A stretch of 64,000 nucleotides of DNA from Firmicutes bacterium UBA2530. GTDB lineage: Bacteria; Bacillota; Clostridia; Tissierellales; Sedimentibacteraceae. How positions within the stretch are numbered: the stretch's first letter is position 1; the number at the start of each line of letters is the position of its first letter. The DNA lies in assembly GCA_002340985.1 (NCBI GenBank), contig DDNC01000014.1, positions 397,599 to 461,598 of the forward strand. Direction: 5' to 3'. A program made the position numbers and the translations under genes. Under the pieces are notes generated by a model. The model saw nothing but the letters and a program-made list of their open reading frames with translations. It was not told where the DNA came from and made no database searches. Below, in pieces: positions 1 through 8,717 of this stretch.

Positions 1-1006
1 CTGCTTTCAATATTTCATCCAAATTTCCGCCGCTTCCTCCTATGAATACAGAATCAGGAGCAGGAAGCGCATCCAATCCATGAGGTGCATTTTCTTCTAT
101 GAGCTCAATATTGTATGCCTTGAATTTTTCAATATTTCTCTTTACAAGCTCACAGGCATCCTTATCTTTTTCAATTGCGTAAAGAGTTCCTTCCGTGAGC
201 TTCATGGATGCCTCTATGGACACGGAGCCTGTTCCGGCACCTATGTCATATACGGTTGAACCGCACTTTAAGTTCATTTTTCCTACGGACACGGTTCTGA
301 CCTCGCTCTTCGTTATGGGCGTGTTGCCTGTTATAAATTCATCGTCTTTTATAGAACGGAGACCCATGTCTTTGTCTATTGCGTCAGGGTTGTGAATGAG
401 CATTACGGAAAGACTGTCAAATTTCATCCTTGCAATAATTTCCGCAGTGTATTGAACGATTCTTTCGTTTTCATAGGAAAGATTTTCACCAACCCACACT
501 TTGAGGTGCCCTAAGTTTTTTCGGCACATATCCCTGCATATGATGTCGGGAGTGAATTCTCCTCCTGTAAGCAGAAAAACATCTCTGTTGAACATAATTG
601 CAGAAATTATATTTGTATTCCTTCCGTGGGTACTCATAATTTTTTTATCGTCCCAAGGAATGTTGAGCTTGGAGCAGAAATATTGAAGTGAGCTAATAGC
701 GGGAATATTTTCAATGTAATATTGAGTACTTTGTGAAAGCATCCACGTTAATTTTTTTGATATGCTGTAAAAGCCCGTATCTCCGGAAACAAGTACACAA
801 TATTTTTCATGAGTACAATTTGAAATATAGCTATAAATTTCTTCAATATTTATACTTATAAAAGATGTTTTGCCAAGATATGAGAAGTCGTCAATCATTC
901 TTTTGGCTCCGATGATGCAGTCAGCTCTTTCAATGGCAGACAGCGCTCTCGGATGCATCAAATCTTTATGTCCTGTACCGATGCCCGTAATATAAACATT
1001 TTTCAA
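1..1006 (-). CDS. cbiET: Fused cobalt-precorrin-7 C5-methyltransferase / cobalt-precorrin-6B C15-methyltransferase (decarboxylating), CbiE-CbiT (CobL-like), 3' end cut by window
   Basis: The frame is open from position 1006 to the window edge, about 335 residues. The N-terminal half is CbiE-like, with a glycine-rich start (GTGHKDLMHPRA, near residues 9-20) and GGEFTPD near residue 150. The C-terminal half carries the SAM-binding motif of CbiT (DIGAGTGSVSIEAS, near residue 250). Together they perform the C5 and C15 methylations and the decarboxylation of anaerobic corrin-ring synthesis. I place the start at a TTG because it sits 4 nt after GAGGTGG and overlaps the cbiJ stop (TTGA), which suggests translational coupling; the nearby ATG is out of frame. 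It is the last visible gene of the riboswitch-controlled cbi operon. The C terminus lies outside the window. Confidence 0.9.
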   Translation of the reverse strand, partial: MKNVYITGIGTGHKDLMHPRALSAIERADCIIGAKRMIDDFSYLGKTSFISINIEEIYSYISNCTHEKYCVLVSGDTGFYSISKKLTWMLSQSTQYYIENIPAISSLQYFCSKLNIPWDDKKIMSTHGRNTNIISAIMFNRDVFLLTGGEFTPDIICRDMCRKNLGHLKVWVGENLSYENERIVQYTAEIIARMKFDSLSVMLIHNPDAIDKDMGLRSIKDDEFITGNTPITKSEVRTVSVGKMNLKCGSTVYDIGAGTGSVSIEASMKLTEGTLYAIEKDKDACELVKRNIEKFKAYNIELIEENAPHGLDALPAPDSVFIGGSGGNLDEILKA

Positions 1007-1770
1007 TTAACCACCTCATTTAATAAACCTTTAAAAATTTCGCATATTTCTTCAATTGTATGCCCCTCTTCGGAAGGTTTCTTTATAACAAGGCATTGGG
1101 CGCCGGTACTGATGCAGGCACGTACCTTCTCGTCGAATCCTCCTGAATCGGCACTTTCCTTTGTAACCACATATTTAGCATTGATGCTTCGTATCATTGC
1201 AGCATTAAGCTCTTCGCTGAAGGGTCCCTGCATGCATATGATGTTTTTATTAAGAAAGCCTAACTTAATACATTTAGTGAGGGAGCTTTCCATTGGGAGT
1301 ATTCTGATAAAAATCCTTTCCTTGTAATTTTCCAGGGTTGTGAATTCTTCAAGAACCTTGCTTCCCGTAGCAAGCAGCACATTCCCGCTGTTTCCCTTTA
1401 AAAACTCTACGCATTCACTGAAGGAGCCAAAATATATGCAGTTTTTATCTCTGTATGACTTTCTTATTATTCTGAGATACTTAATGCCGCATGCTTCCGA
1501 AGCCTTTAATATGTTTTCAGAAACTATTGACGCAAACGGATGTGTGGCATCAACCACAAAATCATACTTTTTTTTAGTAAATATTTCTGCCATTTCATTT
1601 TCATCGATACGTTTCTGATGTACACTGACATTTTCAATGCCTTCAACAAATTGCAATCCATATTCTGTCGCAATAAACAGATCTGCAGTTGCATTGTTTT
1701 TTGAAATAAATTCGGCAAATATCCTTCCTTCGGTAGTTCCTCCAAAAATGCATATATTCAGCCTATTCAT
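1003..1770 (-). CDS. cbiJ: Cobalt-precorrin-6A reductase
   Basis: This cytoplasmic NAD(P)H-dependent reductase acts on cobalt-precorrin-6A in the anaerobic cobalamin pathway. The N terminus has the family's nucleotide-binding signature FGGTTEGR, and VDATHPFA follows around residue 80; the length of about 255 residues is normal for CbiJ/CobK. I choose the ATG at 1770 (MNRLNICIFGG) because AGGAAC lies upstream at good distance. An in-frame ATG 21 nt earlier has no ribosome binding site. The start overlaps the cbiF stop by 8 nt and the stop overlaps the TTG start of cbiE/T, so the three genes are tightly coupled. Confidence 0.9.
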   Translation of the reverse strand: MNRLNICIFGGTTEGRIFAEFISKNNATADLFIATEYGLQFVEGIENVSVHQKRIDENEMAEIFTKKKYDFVVDATHPFASIVSENILKASEACGIKYLRIIRKSYRDKNCIYFGSFSECVEFLKGNSGNVLLATGSKVLEEFTTLENYKERIFIRILPMESSLTKCIKLGFLNKNIICMQGPFSEELNAAMIRSINAKYVVTKESADSGGFDEKVRACISTGAQCLVIKKPSEEGHTIEEICEIFKGLLNEVVN

Positions 1771-2521
1771 TCTTGCTGTTCCTATATTCATGAGTAAAAT
1801 CAGGGTTGTACAATTCGCTTCTGTCGTATTTTTCCCCGAGGAAATTACCCACTAATATTAAGGCAGTTTTGTATATACTGTTTTCTTTCATTGTTTGATG
1901 CAGGGTCTCGATTGTGCACTTAAATATCTTCTGATCAGGCCAAGTTGCCTTGTAAACTACGGCAACCGGTGTACTCGGCTCATATCCGCCGTCAATAAGC
2001 TCTGCAGACAGCTCCTCTGTCAGGCTGGAGCTCAGAAATAAAACCATGGTTGATTTGTGAGCTGCAAGCGAACGGATTTTCTCTCGTTCAGGTACAGGAG
2101 TTCTTCCTTCCATCCTGCTTATAATTACAGTCTGACTTATGCCAGGCAAAGTGTATTCAGCACCCAAGGCTGCCGCAGCTCCGAAAAAAGAGCTCACTCC
2201 CGGAATCACATCATAGGATATATTGTACTTCTTCAACAGGTCAATCTGTTCTCTTATTGCGCCATATATACTGGGGTCACCTGTATGGAGCCTCACCGCC
2301 GTTTTATTTTCCGATTCTGCTTTTTTTATTGTATCAATTACTTCCTCTAAAGTCATAAAAGCGCTGTTATGTATTTCACATCCGCTTTTAGTATATTTCA
2401 GAAGGTCCGGGTTCACCAGGGAGCCTGCATATATTACCACATCCGCTGTTTTCAACAGCTCGCATCCTCTTACTGTAATAAGGTCCGCTGCTCCCGGTCC
2501 CGCTCCTATAAAATGTACCAT
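1763..2521 (-). CDS. cbiF: Cobalt-precorrin-4 C11-methyltransferase
   Basis: A SAM-dependent tetrapyrrole methylase of 252 residues. It begins with the family motif VHFIGAGPGAADLITVRG and contains LHTGDPSIYG near residue 80 and a GVSSFFGAAAALGAEYT segment near residue 110, which are diagnostic of CbiF/CobM among the corrin methylases. It methylates C11 of cobalt-precorrin-4. An AGAGGAGA ribosome binding site precedes the ATG. It lies 11 nt after cbiD and overlaps cbiJ by 8 nt. Confidence 0.93.
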   Translation of the reverse strand: MVHFIGAGPGAADLITVRGCELLKTADVVIYAGSLVNPDLLKYTKSGCEIHNSAFMTLEEVIDTIKKAESENKTAVRLHTGDPSIYGAIREQIDLLKKYNISYDVIPGVSSFFGAAAALGAEYTLPGISQTVIISRMEGRTPVPEREKIRSLAAHKSTMVLFLSSSLTEELSAELIDGGYEPSTPVAVVYKATWPDQKIFKCTIETLHQTMKENSIYKTALILVGNFLGEKYDRSELYNPDFTHEYRNSKNE

Positions 2522-2532
2522 ACTGTCTCCTC

Positions 2533-3618
2533 TCAGTTTATAATTCCATCCTCGCTGGAATAAATAATCAATTTCGTTTTTATATTGCCTTTAACTCTTT
2601 TGTTTATGTAAAATTCAGCTCTTTCACTGATTTTTCTTACAACTTTCTTTTTTATATTCTCTCTGTCCAATATGGATAAAGCGTGCTCAGTGGTTACAGA
2701 AGAAAGTATTTCTCCCACAACTGCCTGACTTGCTCCGCATAAAGCGGCATAGCATCCGAAGACCTCCATTCTGAAATCACCGTTGTTAGAATGTGTGTTC
2801 ATCATGCCGCCTGCCACCTTCACCATTTTACCTATATGGCCTACAATCAATATTTCAACAAAATTCAGCTCCACTGCATAGTCTAGTACCTCTCCCAGAT
2901 AATTGCTGAATTTTATGCTGTTTTCAAATGAAATATCCATATTTTTTGATATAAATTTCTCCGCATAATTGCCTGGAAAAGCAAGAAGTTTGTTATATCC
3001 TTTTTCTTTAATAACATTCATTTCAACTTTTATGCTTTCTATAAGCGCTTTTTCACTCATTGGTTCCACAATTCCCGTTGTACCTATGATAGATATTCCG
3101 CCTATTATTCCAAGGTGAGGATTGAAGGTTTTTTTAGCTATTTCTTCGCCTTCCGGCACCGAAATTGTAACACTCATACCGCCTTTATATTTGTATTCCC
3201 CGGCTATCCTGCGCAAGTTTTCCTCAATCATTTTTCGCGGTACGGAATTGATTGCAGCCTCACCTACGGGACAATCAAGCCCTTTTTGAGTTACCCTGCC
3301 AACTCCCTTGCCGCCATGTATGTTGATTAAGCCTGTATCGTCCAAGACCACCTTTGCATATATAAGTATGCCGTTTGTAACATCAGGATCATCTCCGCTG
3401 TCCTTTTTTACACAGCAGCTCACTCCTTCAACATCGAAATATGGCTCGTTGACATCAATTAAAATCATTTCGTTTTTTGGAAGCTTGACAAATACCTTGC
3501 TTATTACATTACCCGACAGAAGCATTATTGCCGCAGCAGTTGATGCTGCAGTTGCACATGTTCCGGTGGTGTACCCACATCTGAGTTTTTTTCCGTTTTT
3601 AATTACATATTCTTTCAT
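2533..3618 (-). CDS. cbiD: Cobalt-precorrin-5B C1-methyltransferase
   Basis: CbiD transfers the C1 methyl group in anaerobic corrin synthesis. The hallmark CGYTTGTCATAAS is near the N terminus, and GHIGKMVKVAGGMMNTHS near residue 265 is also typical. I start it at the ATG at 3618 (MKEYVIKNGKK), 5 nt after AAGGATG; an upstream in-frame ATG at 3648 has no visible ribosome binding site. It is the first gene of the cbi operon, and between it and the riboswitch terminator lies about 280 nt of leader carrying a hairpin array. About 361 residues, normal for the family. Confidence 0.93.
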   Translation of the reverse strand: MKEYVIKNGKKLRCGYTTGTCATAASTAAAIMLLSGNVISKVFVKLPKNEMILIDVNEPYFDVEGVSCCVKKDSGDDPDVTNGILIYAKVVLDDTGLINIHGGKGVGRVTQKGLDCPVGEAAINSVPRKMIEENLRRIAGEYKYKGGMSVTISVPEGEEIAKKTFNPHLGIIGGISIIGTTGIVEPMSEKALIESIKVEMNVIKEKGYNKLLAFPGNYAEKFISKNMDISFENSIKFSNYLGEVLDYAVELNFVEILIVGHIGKMVKVAGGMMNTHSNNGDFRMEVFGCYAALCGASQAVVGEILSSVTTEHALSILDRENIKKKVVRKISERAEFYINKRVKGNIKTKLIIYSSEDGIIN

Positions 3619-3669
3619 AATTTCATCCTTAAATAGATAACAAAGCATAATAAAGGCATATCACAGTCT

Positions 3670-3898
3670 CGTTCACCAAAGTATTTGCTCCCTCTGGTCG
3701 CATACTTTGGGAAGCGCAGTTTCGTTCACAAATTTGCTTACTCGCTACCGCTCATGCAAATCTGGAACTCATCGCGTTTGACTCACCTGCAATTTCTTTC
3801 TCCCTCCCGGTCGAAGAAATTGGGTCGAGTCATAATCGTTGCGTTTGACCTACTGCCATTTTTCCTCCTTGTCGGTCGAAAAAGTGGGGTTAGGGCAT
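3670..3898 (-). repeat. Tandem array of four degenerate hairpin units in the cbi leader
   Basis: Four stem-loops follow one another, at 3676-3710 (9-bp perfect stem CCAAAGTAT/ATACTTTGG), 3730-3764 (6-bp stem ATTTGC/GCAAAT), 3790-3822 (9-bp perfect stem CAATTTCTT/AAGAAATTG) and 3856-3888 (stem with one bulge). Stem sequences are unrelated between units but self-complementary, while the loops (minus strand CGACC..AGGGAG, degenerate in the second) and the linkers (GTCAAACGC or GTGAACGAAACTG) are shared. The array starts directly at the T-run of the riboswitch terminator on the minus strand. Reading frames across it look spurious. It is probably a non-coding interspersed element; function unknown. 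Confidence 0.75.
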
Positions 3899-3926
3899 AA
3901 AAAAATCTTCCGGTGTCCGGAAGATT
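3899..3926 (-). terminator. Intrinsic terminator of the cobalamin riboswitch
   Basis: A perfect 10-bp stem (AATCTTCCGG/CCGGAAGATT, 3-nt loop) is followed on the minus strand by seven T. It sits about 70 nt after the riboswitch aptamer and before cbiD, so B12 binding most likely causes premature termination of the cbi transcript. Confidence 0.88.
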
Positions 3927-3994
3927 AATGTATTGGCCTGAGCTTCGTATCATTATTTAGACATTCCTCCCGAAAATCTATAATATCAAAAACT

Positions 3995-4140
3995 TTGGCA
4001 GGTCTCCTGACTTTCGGATCATCTAATGCTTGCCTTCCCATGCATTGCACAGTGGCTGTTAAGCGATATCACCTTTCACAGTAGCGGGGGCTGTAACAGA
4101 TTTTACTGTTTTCCCTATTATAACTTTCGTTACCAAAATC
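3995..4140 (-). promoter_or_regulatory. Cobalamin (B12) riboswitch aptamer
   Basis: On the minus strand the conserved pieces come in the known order: GGT near the 5' end, AGGGAA, the B12 box core ACAGCCCCCGCTACTGT, AAGGTGATATCGC, and the 3' element AAGTCAGGAGACCTGCC. It lies between the promoter at 4163-4191 and the terminator at 3899-3926, upstream of cbiD, and so controls the corrin operon. Confidence 0.95.
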
Positions 4141-4162
4141 TTTTCATATTTAATTCTTCAAA

Positions 4163-4191
4163 ATTATATCACAATGAATTTAAACAGTCAA
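4163..4191 (-). promoter_or_regulatory. SigA-type promoter of the cbi operon
   Basis: TTGACT and TATAAT are separated by exactly 17 nt on the minus strand, about 20 nt upstream of the riboswitch. Near-consensus, so it should be strong and leave control to the riboswitch. Confidence 0.8.
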
Positions 4192-4384
4192 TTGTATCTT
4201 ATAGCTCATGCTTTATTTTTATTTTTTTTAAATAATTTCCGTATTTTTCCTTAATGAATTTAGTAATTATTTCTTGTTTTAATGAACAGTGGCGCATTTC
4301 GGACATATTATATCATTAAGAACTGATATTCTTCTTTGGACAACAAATGATAACTAATTTAAAGGATTAAAGGGAGTATGAGAT

Positions 4385-4729
4385 ATGCTTTTTAATAGAA
4401 ATTGCAATTGTGAGGAAATACGCCAGCACGTGCATCCGGTGGAAGGATTCACTCAGTTGGCAGGCGACAGATGTGAGCTGCACAAGCATTGCTTCAACTG
4501 TGTAACGGGCAAGGCAATTCCCTGCGGATGCAGCCATGTGCATGAAGTAGATTTTGCAACTGACATAGTTGACTGCCATTGCCACAGGATCTGCGGGAGA
4601 ACAGGACCGGCCATACCCATTGGGTTTGGCAACCACATTCATTTAATAGAGGGTTTTACAACTTGCAATGACGGACACAGACATTGTGTAAATGTAGCAA
4701 CAGGCATTGAAGAACCTATAAGATGCTGA
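4385..4729 (+). CDS. YmaF-like Cys/His-rich small protein
   Basis: A 114-residue protein made of two related halves, each with an HxHxxxGxT-like segment (HVHPVEGFT near residue 15, HIHLIEGFT near 82) and a matching H/C-rich strand (HKHCFNC, HRHCVNV). About a dozen Cys and a dozen His suggest metal binding. The pattern is that of the YmaF family (function unknown). AAGGGAG precedes the ATG. It is a single gene on the plus strand. A reverse-strand frame over the same bases is only a shadow of the repeated Cys/His codons. Confidence 0.7.
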   Translation: MLFNRNCNCEEIRQHVHPVEGFTQLAGDRCELHKHCFNCVTGKAIPCGCSHVHEVDFATDIVDCHCHRICGRTGPAIPIGFGNHIHLIEGFTTCNDGHRHCVNVATGIEEPIRC

Positions 4730-4735
4730 TAGGTC

Positions 4736-4759
4736 GGCGGAAGGCATAAGCTTTCTGCC
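4736..4759 (+). terminator. Possible terminator hairpin after the ymaF-like gene
   Basis: GGCGGAAGGC and GCTTTCTGCC pair fully in RNA (two G-U pairs) around an AUAA loop, 6 nt after the stop codon. No good T-run follows, so it may be a 3' stability stem rather than an efficient terminator. Confidence 0.45.
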
Positions 4760-4839
4760 TTACATAAAAAAATATCTTTATATTTTGACGAAAATGATGT
4801 AAAATAACAAAAGCATAAAGAAATTAGAAAGGGATACAG

Positions 4840-6420
4840 ATGAATAACATAGATTTAATTAATAAAAGAAGGATTTTTGGTATAATCTCGCACCCTGATG
4901 CTGGTAAGACAACACTGACGGAAAAACTTCTTCTGCACGGAGGAGCAATACGCGAAGCCGGAACAGTTAGGGCGAGAAAAAATTCAAAATTTGCAAAATC
5001 AGACTGGATGGAAATAGAAAAGCAGCGTGGAATATCTGTTACGTCCTCCGTTATGCAGTTTGAATATGACGGCAAGGTAATATCAATAATGGACACGCCC
5101 GGTCACAATGATTTCGGCGAGGACACATACCGTATACTAACCTCTGTTGACAGTGCAGTAATGGTTATTGACGCGGCAAAAGGTATAGAAACTCAGACCA
5201 AAAAGCTGTTTCAGGTGTGCAGCATGAGAGGAATTCCAATATTTACGTTTATAAACAAGCTGGACAGAGAAGCAAAGGATCCTTTAGAATCCATGCAGGA
5301 ATTGGAGGATGTGCTTGGCCTCCCCTCAGTTGCGGTTACATGGCCTATAGGCTGCGGAAAAGAATTTGAAGGTGTATATGATCGTTTGAGAAACACAATA
5401 TATTTGTTCAGAAAGAACGAAGAAATACATTTAGATGATGAAAGAGTCAATTCTGACAAGCTTGAAGGTGCAATAAGCCCGGCTAATCTGAAAAATTTGA
5501 GATATGCCATGGATCTTCTTGACGGTGCAGGAAATGAATTTGATATTGAAAAAGTGCGTCAGGGCAAACTGTCCCCTGTATTTTTTGGTTCTGCTTTAGC
5601 TGATTTCGGAGTTACGGAATTTTTGGAGCATTTCCTTCAGATGTCCCCTCCTCCGTCAGCAAGAAAGACAACAACAGGCAGTGTTGAGCCTACAGATGAA
5701 GGCTTCACCGGATTTATATTTAAGATACAGGCTAATATGGACCCAAATCACCGTGATCGACTGGCATTTCTGCGTATTTGTTCAGGTACATTCGTGAGAG
5801 GAATGAACGTTACATTGTCCAGGACAGGAAAGCAAATGAAGCTCAGCCAGTCAACACATCTTATGGCCAATGAGCGCGAAACGGTTGATACTGCATATGC
5901 CGGAGATGTAATAGGTATATATGACTCAGGAAATTTCCAGATTGGAGATACGCTGACAAACGGTAAAGAAAAATTATTTTTTGAGCCACTTCCTACGTTC
6001 CCTCCTGAATTATTCAGTAGAGTAAGCGCCAAAAACTCTCTTAAGGGCAAGAATTTTCAAAAAGGTGTAGAGCAATTGGCTCAGGAAGGTGCAATTCAGG
6101 TATACAGAAACGAATACAACGAGGTTATTTTAGGTGCCGTTGGTGTGCTGCAGTTTGAGGTGTTTGAGTATCGCCTGACAAATGAATACAACACGGATAT
6201 AAGAATGGAAAGTATGGATTTTTCGGTGGCACGCTGGGTTAAAACAGATAATCCGGAAGGCTTAAAAAAATATCAGAATTCAAGATGCATGCTGGTATTT
6301 GACCACTACGACAGACCTGTTCTGCTATTTACCAATTCATATGCATTAAAAAGCTTCCAGGAAAGAAATGAAGATGTGGTGCTGATTGAGGCACTTGAAG
6401 TGGAACAACACGAATTATAA
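4840..6420 (+). CDS. prfC: Peptide chain release factor 3 (translational GTPase)
   Basis: RF3 recycles class I release factors from the ribosome using GTP. The G-domain motifs are intact: G1 SHPDAGKTT (near residue 18), G3 DTPGHNDF (near 85) and G4 NKLDRE (near 140). The length of 526 residues is that of RF3 rather than EF-G, and the C-terminal region (GAVGVLQFEVFEYRL) matches the family. AGAAAGGGATACAG precedes the ATG. It stands alone and shares a palindromic terminator with the convergent telA-like operon. Confidence 0.95.
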   Translation: MNNIDLINKRRIFGIISHPDAGKTTLTEKLLLHGGAIREAGTVRARKNSKFAKSDWMEIEKQRGISVTSSVMQFEYDGKVISIMDTPGHNDFGEDTYRILTSVDSAVMVIDAAKGIETQTKKLFQVCSMRGIPIFTFINKLDREAKDPLESMQELEDVLGLPSVAVTWPIGCGKEFEGVYDRLRNTIYLFRKNEEIHLDDERVNSDKLEGAISPANLKNLRYAMDLLDGAGNEFDIEKVRQGKLSPVFFGSALADFGVTEFLEHFLQMSPPPSARKTTTGSVEPTDEGFTGFIFKIQANMDPNHRDRLAFLRICSGTFVRGMNVTLSRTGKQMKLSQSTHLMANERETVDTAYAGDVIGIYDSGNFQIGDTLTNGKEKLFFEPLPTFPPELFSRVSAKNSLKGKNFQKGVEQLAQEGAIQVYRNEYNEVILGAVGVLQFEVFEYRLTNEYNTDIRMESMDFSVARWVKTDNPEGLKKYQNSRCMLVFDHYDRPVLLFTNSYALKSFQERNEDVVLIEALEVEQHEL

Positions 6421-6428
6421 GAAATAAC

Positions 6429-6457
6429 AATGGCGGTTAAATTATTTAACCGCCATT
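6429..6457. terminator. Bidirectional terminator between prfC and the telA-like gene
   Basis: A 29-bp palindrome with 14-bp arms (AATGGCGGTTAAAT and its complement) lies between two convergent genes, with T-rich flanks on both strands. Confidence 0.75.
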
Positions 6458-6468
6458 ATATTATTGTA

Positions 6469-7575
6469 TTATCTAACTGACATGAGAGTCTGCTTCAGCT
6501 CTGTTTCTATATTGGCAAGCTCAACTTCTGCAGCCAATCTTTCTTCCTTGCCTTTTCTCTGTATTTCCAGTACTCCGTTGATAGTTTCAATTAAGTCCTG
6601 ATTTACCTTCTTGATTGTTTCCATGGATACTATTCCGCGTTCACTTTCCTTGGCCACATCAAGAGTTCCGGTTTTGAGCATCTCAGAATTTTTCTTAAGA
6701 AGCTCATTCGTCATATCTGTAACCTTTGTCTGGGCTTCGAGAGCTGCCTTTGCATTGGCAAGTCCCAGGGAAATCACCATTTGATTTTTCCATAGAGGAA
6801 TTGAATTTACAATTGAAGATTGTATTTTATCAGCCAGTTGAGCATCATTATTCTGTATTAAGCGTATTTGCGGCCCCATTTGAAGAGATATCTGCCTGCT
6901 CAATTGCAGATCATAAACTTTCTTCTCAAATCTGTTGACTGCATTCATCAAATCATTCAGCTTCTGAGCTTCTGCCTCATCTCCTGATTTAACAGCTTGC
7001 TCCCTGAGTGCGGGTATCACATTTTCATTCAGTTCCTTTATTTTTTCCTTGCCCGCAACTATGTACATAGTTAGCTCTTTAAAATATGCCAGGTTTGTTT
7101 TGTACATTTCGTCATACATTGCTATATCCTTTAGCATTGTATGCCTGTGAGACTGCAGTGTATTGGTTATTTTATCAATATTGACCTCCACATCGCTGTA
7201 CCTTGCAACCAGCTTGTCAATTTCATTTTTAGCTTTCCCGAATAAGTTCCCGAAAAGTCCCTTGTTTTCACTTACGGCATCGAAGTTTTTTATGGTTACA
7301 ACAAGATCAGATAGAAGTTTTCCTGCTTCGCCTGAATCTTTGGTTTTAACATTCTGCAGCGTATCATCGGCAAACTTTGCAAGCTTTGTTTGAGCACCAG
7401 AGCCGTAGGTAACTATTGAGTTGCTGTCGGTTACATCAATTTTACTCACAAAATCTAAAACCTGGGTTTGTTCTTCGGGTGTCAGAGATGCTAAGCTTAC
7501 ATTGTTTTCACCTTCGTTGACTTTTTCTGTGGCTTCCTGTGTATCTTCTCCAAAGTTTAATTTAATTTCTTCCAT
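6469..7575 (-). CDS. TelA/KlaA-family toxic anion resistance protein
   Basis: A 368-residue, mostly helical cytoplasmic protein without signal peptide or membrane segment. It matches the TelA family in length and in signature segments such as LMNAVNRFEKKVYDLQLSRQ near residue 210 and QMGPQIRLIQNNDAQLADKI near 232. The family is linked to tellurite and colicin resistance, but its biochemical role is not known. AGGAGA precedes the ATG. It is the last gene of a four-gene operon with an SBP, an XpaC-like protein and an SBP-vWA lipoprotein. In Bacillus subtilis xpaC is also next to a telA homologue, so the pairing is conserved. Confidence 0.88.
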   Translation of the reverse strand: MEEIKLNFGEDTQEATEKVNEGENNVSLASLTPEEQTQVLDFVSKIDVTDSNSIVTYGSGAQTKLAKFADDTLQNVKTKDSGEAGKLLSDLVVTIKNFDAVSENKGLFGNLFGKAKNEIDKLVARYSDVEVNIDKITNTLQSHRHTMLKDIAMYDEMYKTNLAYFKELTMYIVAGKEKIKELNENVIPALREQAVKSGDEAEAQKLNDLMNAVNRFEKKVYDLQLSRQISLQMGPQIRLIQNNDAQLADKIQSSIVNSIPLWKNQMVISLGLANAKAALEAQTKVTDMTNELLKKNSEMLKTGTLDVAKESERGIVSMETIKKVNQDLIETINGVLEIQRKGKEERLAAEVELANIETELKQTLMSVR

Positions 7576-7616
7576 GGGTAGTCTCCTTTATATATTTGAA
7601 ATTAATTTCTCAATTT

Positions 7617-8717
7617 TTAATTTTTCAATGCTTCAATTATTTCATCATAAATTTCCTTTTGCAGACCTTTTGTTACGGAGGTTATTTCCTGAGGTATACC
7701 AAGCACTGGAACTGACTTGACATCATACTCTCCTCCCACAACTCCTGTTCTGAATCCATATTTCTCCCATGCTATTTTTTGAATTTCCGGATCTGTCAGC
7801 GCATCTACATAGGATGTCCCCGCATCTGTAAAGCTCATTATGCAATGAGAATTCCATATTGTTGGGTTAGGGTACAAAATACGTATTTTCTCTTTTACCT
7901 TGCTGAATCCGTCTGGATTGCTGTTTGCAAAATCTATTATGGATTTCTCATAATCAACTATCATGGGATATGCACCCTTGCCCATTCGAAGATATAAATC
8001 AAACAAATCAGCAGGTGTATTGTTCATAAATCCCGAGAGCTTGTAGAAATCCTTAAGCTTTGGAAGCACATTATCAATATTGCTTTCGTCCACATATCCT
8101 TCATTCATGATTGATGCCAGGAGTCCGTAGTATGTTGCTCCCGGAGAAGATGTTACAGGGTCCGTACTTGCAATATTAATCTTGCCATAAATATCCTTTA
8201 TACCTATGTCGGACCACTTCGTATTATTTTCTATATATGACAGGACTGCGGGCATATCGGCAATGTAGTATGTATCACCGGATTTTTCAACTATCCCTTT
8301 TGACATAAGCACATCGCATATGCTGTCCCAGCTGTATACTACTATTGGAGTGGACAATACAATCTGAGATTTTAAAACCCTCTGCCTCGGTGCTTCTCCC
8401 TGTGCTGCGGGCTTTTTGTAGTATTCATAAAATCTTTCATCGCTGAAAAATACAAAATCATAGCTTTGTTTTTCATTTGTTTCTATTGGGTCCTTAATGA
8501 GCTTGTTGTTGCTCCAGTTGTCAACCTTGAGATTTATATTGTATTTATCATGCAGGATTGCCAACACATCGGGGTCTGCAAGAAAATTTTCCTTTCCTCC
8601 ACCTACCGCCCCGGTAACTGTTATTGCCGTATTTTTAGGCTTTGCCATGGATGATGCCGCAATTCCGATGGCAATAACTACAATAAAAGCAATAACTCCG
8701 CCTAATATTTTTTTCAT
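7617..8717 (-). CDS. Membrane-anchored extracellular solute-binding-like protein
   Basis: A 366-residue protein with an N-terminal hydrophobic anchor (residues about 4-25) and no lipobox cysteine, followed by an extracytoplasmic domain with the look of a periplasmic binding protein (YDFVFFSDERFYEYY near residue 86, SSPGATYYGLLASIMNEG near 190). No permease or ATPase gene is near, so it may sense a ligand or bind its partners instead of feeding a transporter. GGGAGG precedes the start, which overlaps the xpaC-like stop as ATGA. Ligand unknown. Confidence 0.72.
   Translation of the reverse strand: MKKILGGVIAFIVVIAIGIAASSMAKPKNTAITVTGAVGGGKENFLADPDVLAILHDKYNINLKVDNWSNNKLIKDPIETNEKQSYDFVFFSDERFYEYYKKPAAQGEAPRQRVLKSQIVLSTPIVVYSWDSICDVLMSKGIVEKSGDTYYIADMPAVLSYIENNTKWSDIGIKDIYGKINIASTDPVTSSPGATYYGLLASIMNEGYVDESNIDNVLPKLKDFYKLSGFMNNTPADLFDLYLRMGKGAYPMIVDYEKSIIDFANSNPDGFSKVKEKIRILYPNPTIWNSHCIMSFTDAGTSYVDALTDPEIQKIAWEKYGFRTGVVGGEYDVKSVPVLGIPQEITSVTKGLQKEIYDEIIEALKN

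Noticed and set aside
3670..3898. CRISPR array
   Set aside because: The units are imperfect, vary in length (about 54-64 nt), have variable parts that are palindromic and not spacer-like, and no cas genes are near.
3685..3900. A plus-strand reading frame of 71 codons over the hairpin array
   Set aside because: It runs through structured repeats and against the transcribed strand, has no ribosome binding site, and its composition follows the repeat.
4367..4642. Reverse-strand frame over the ymaF-like gene
   Set aside because: It mirrors the repeated Cys/His codons of the plus-strand gene and has no ribosome binding site.
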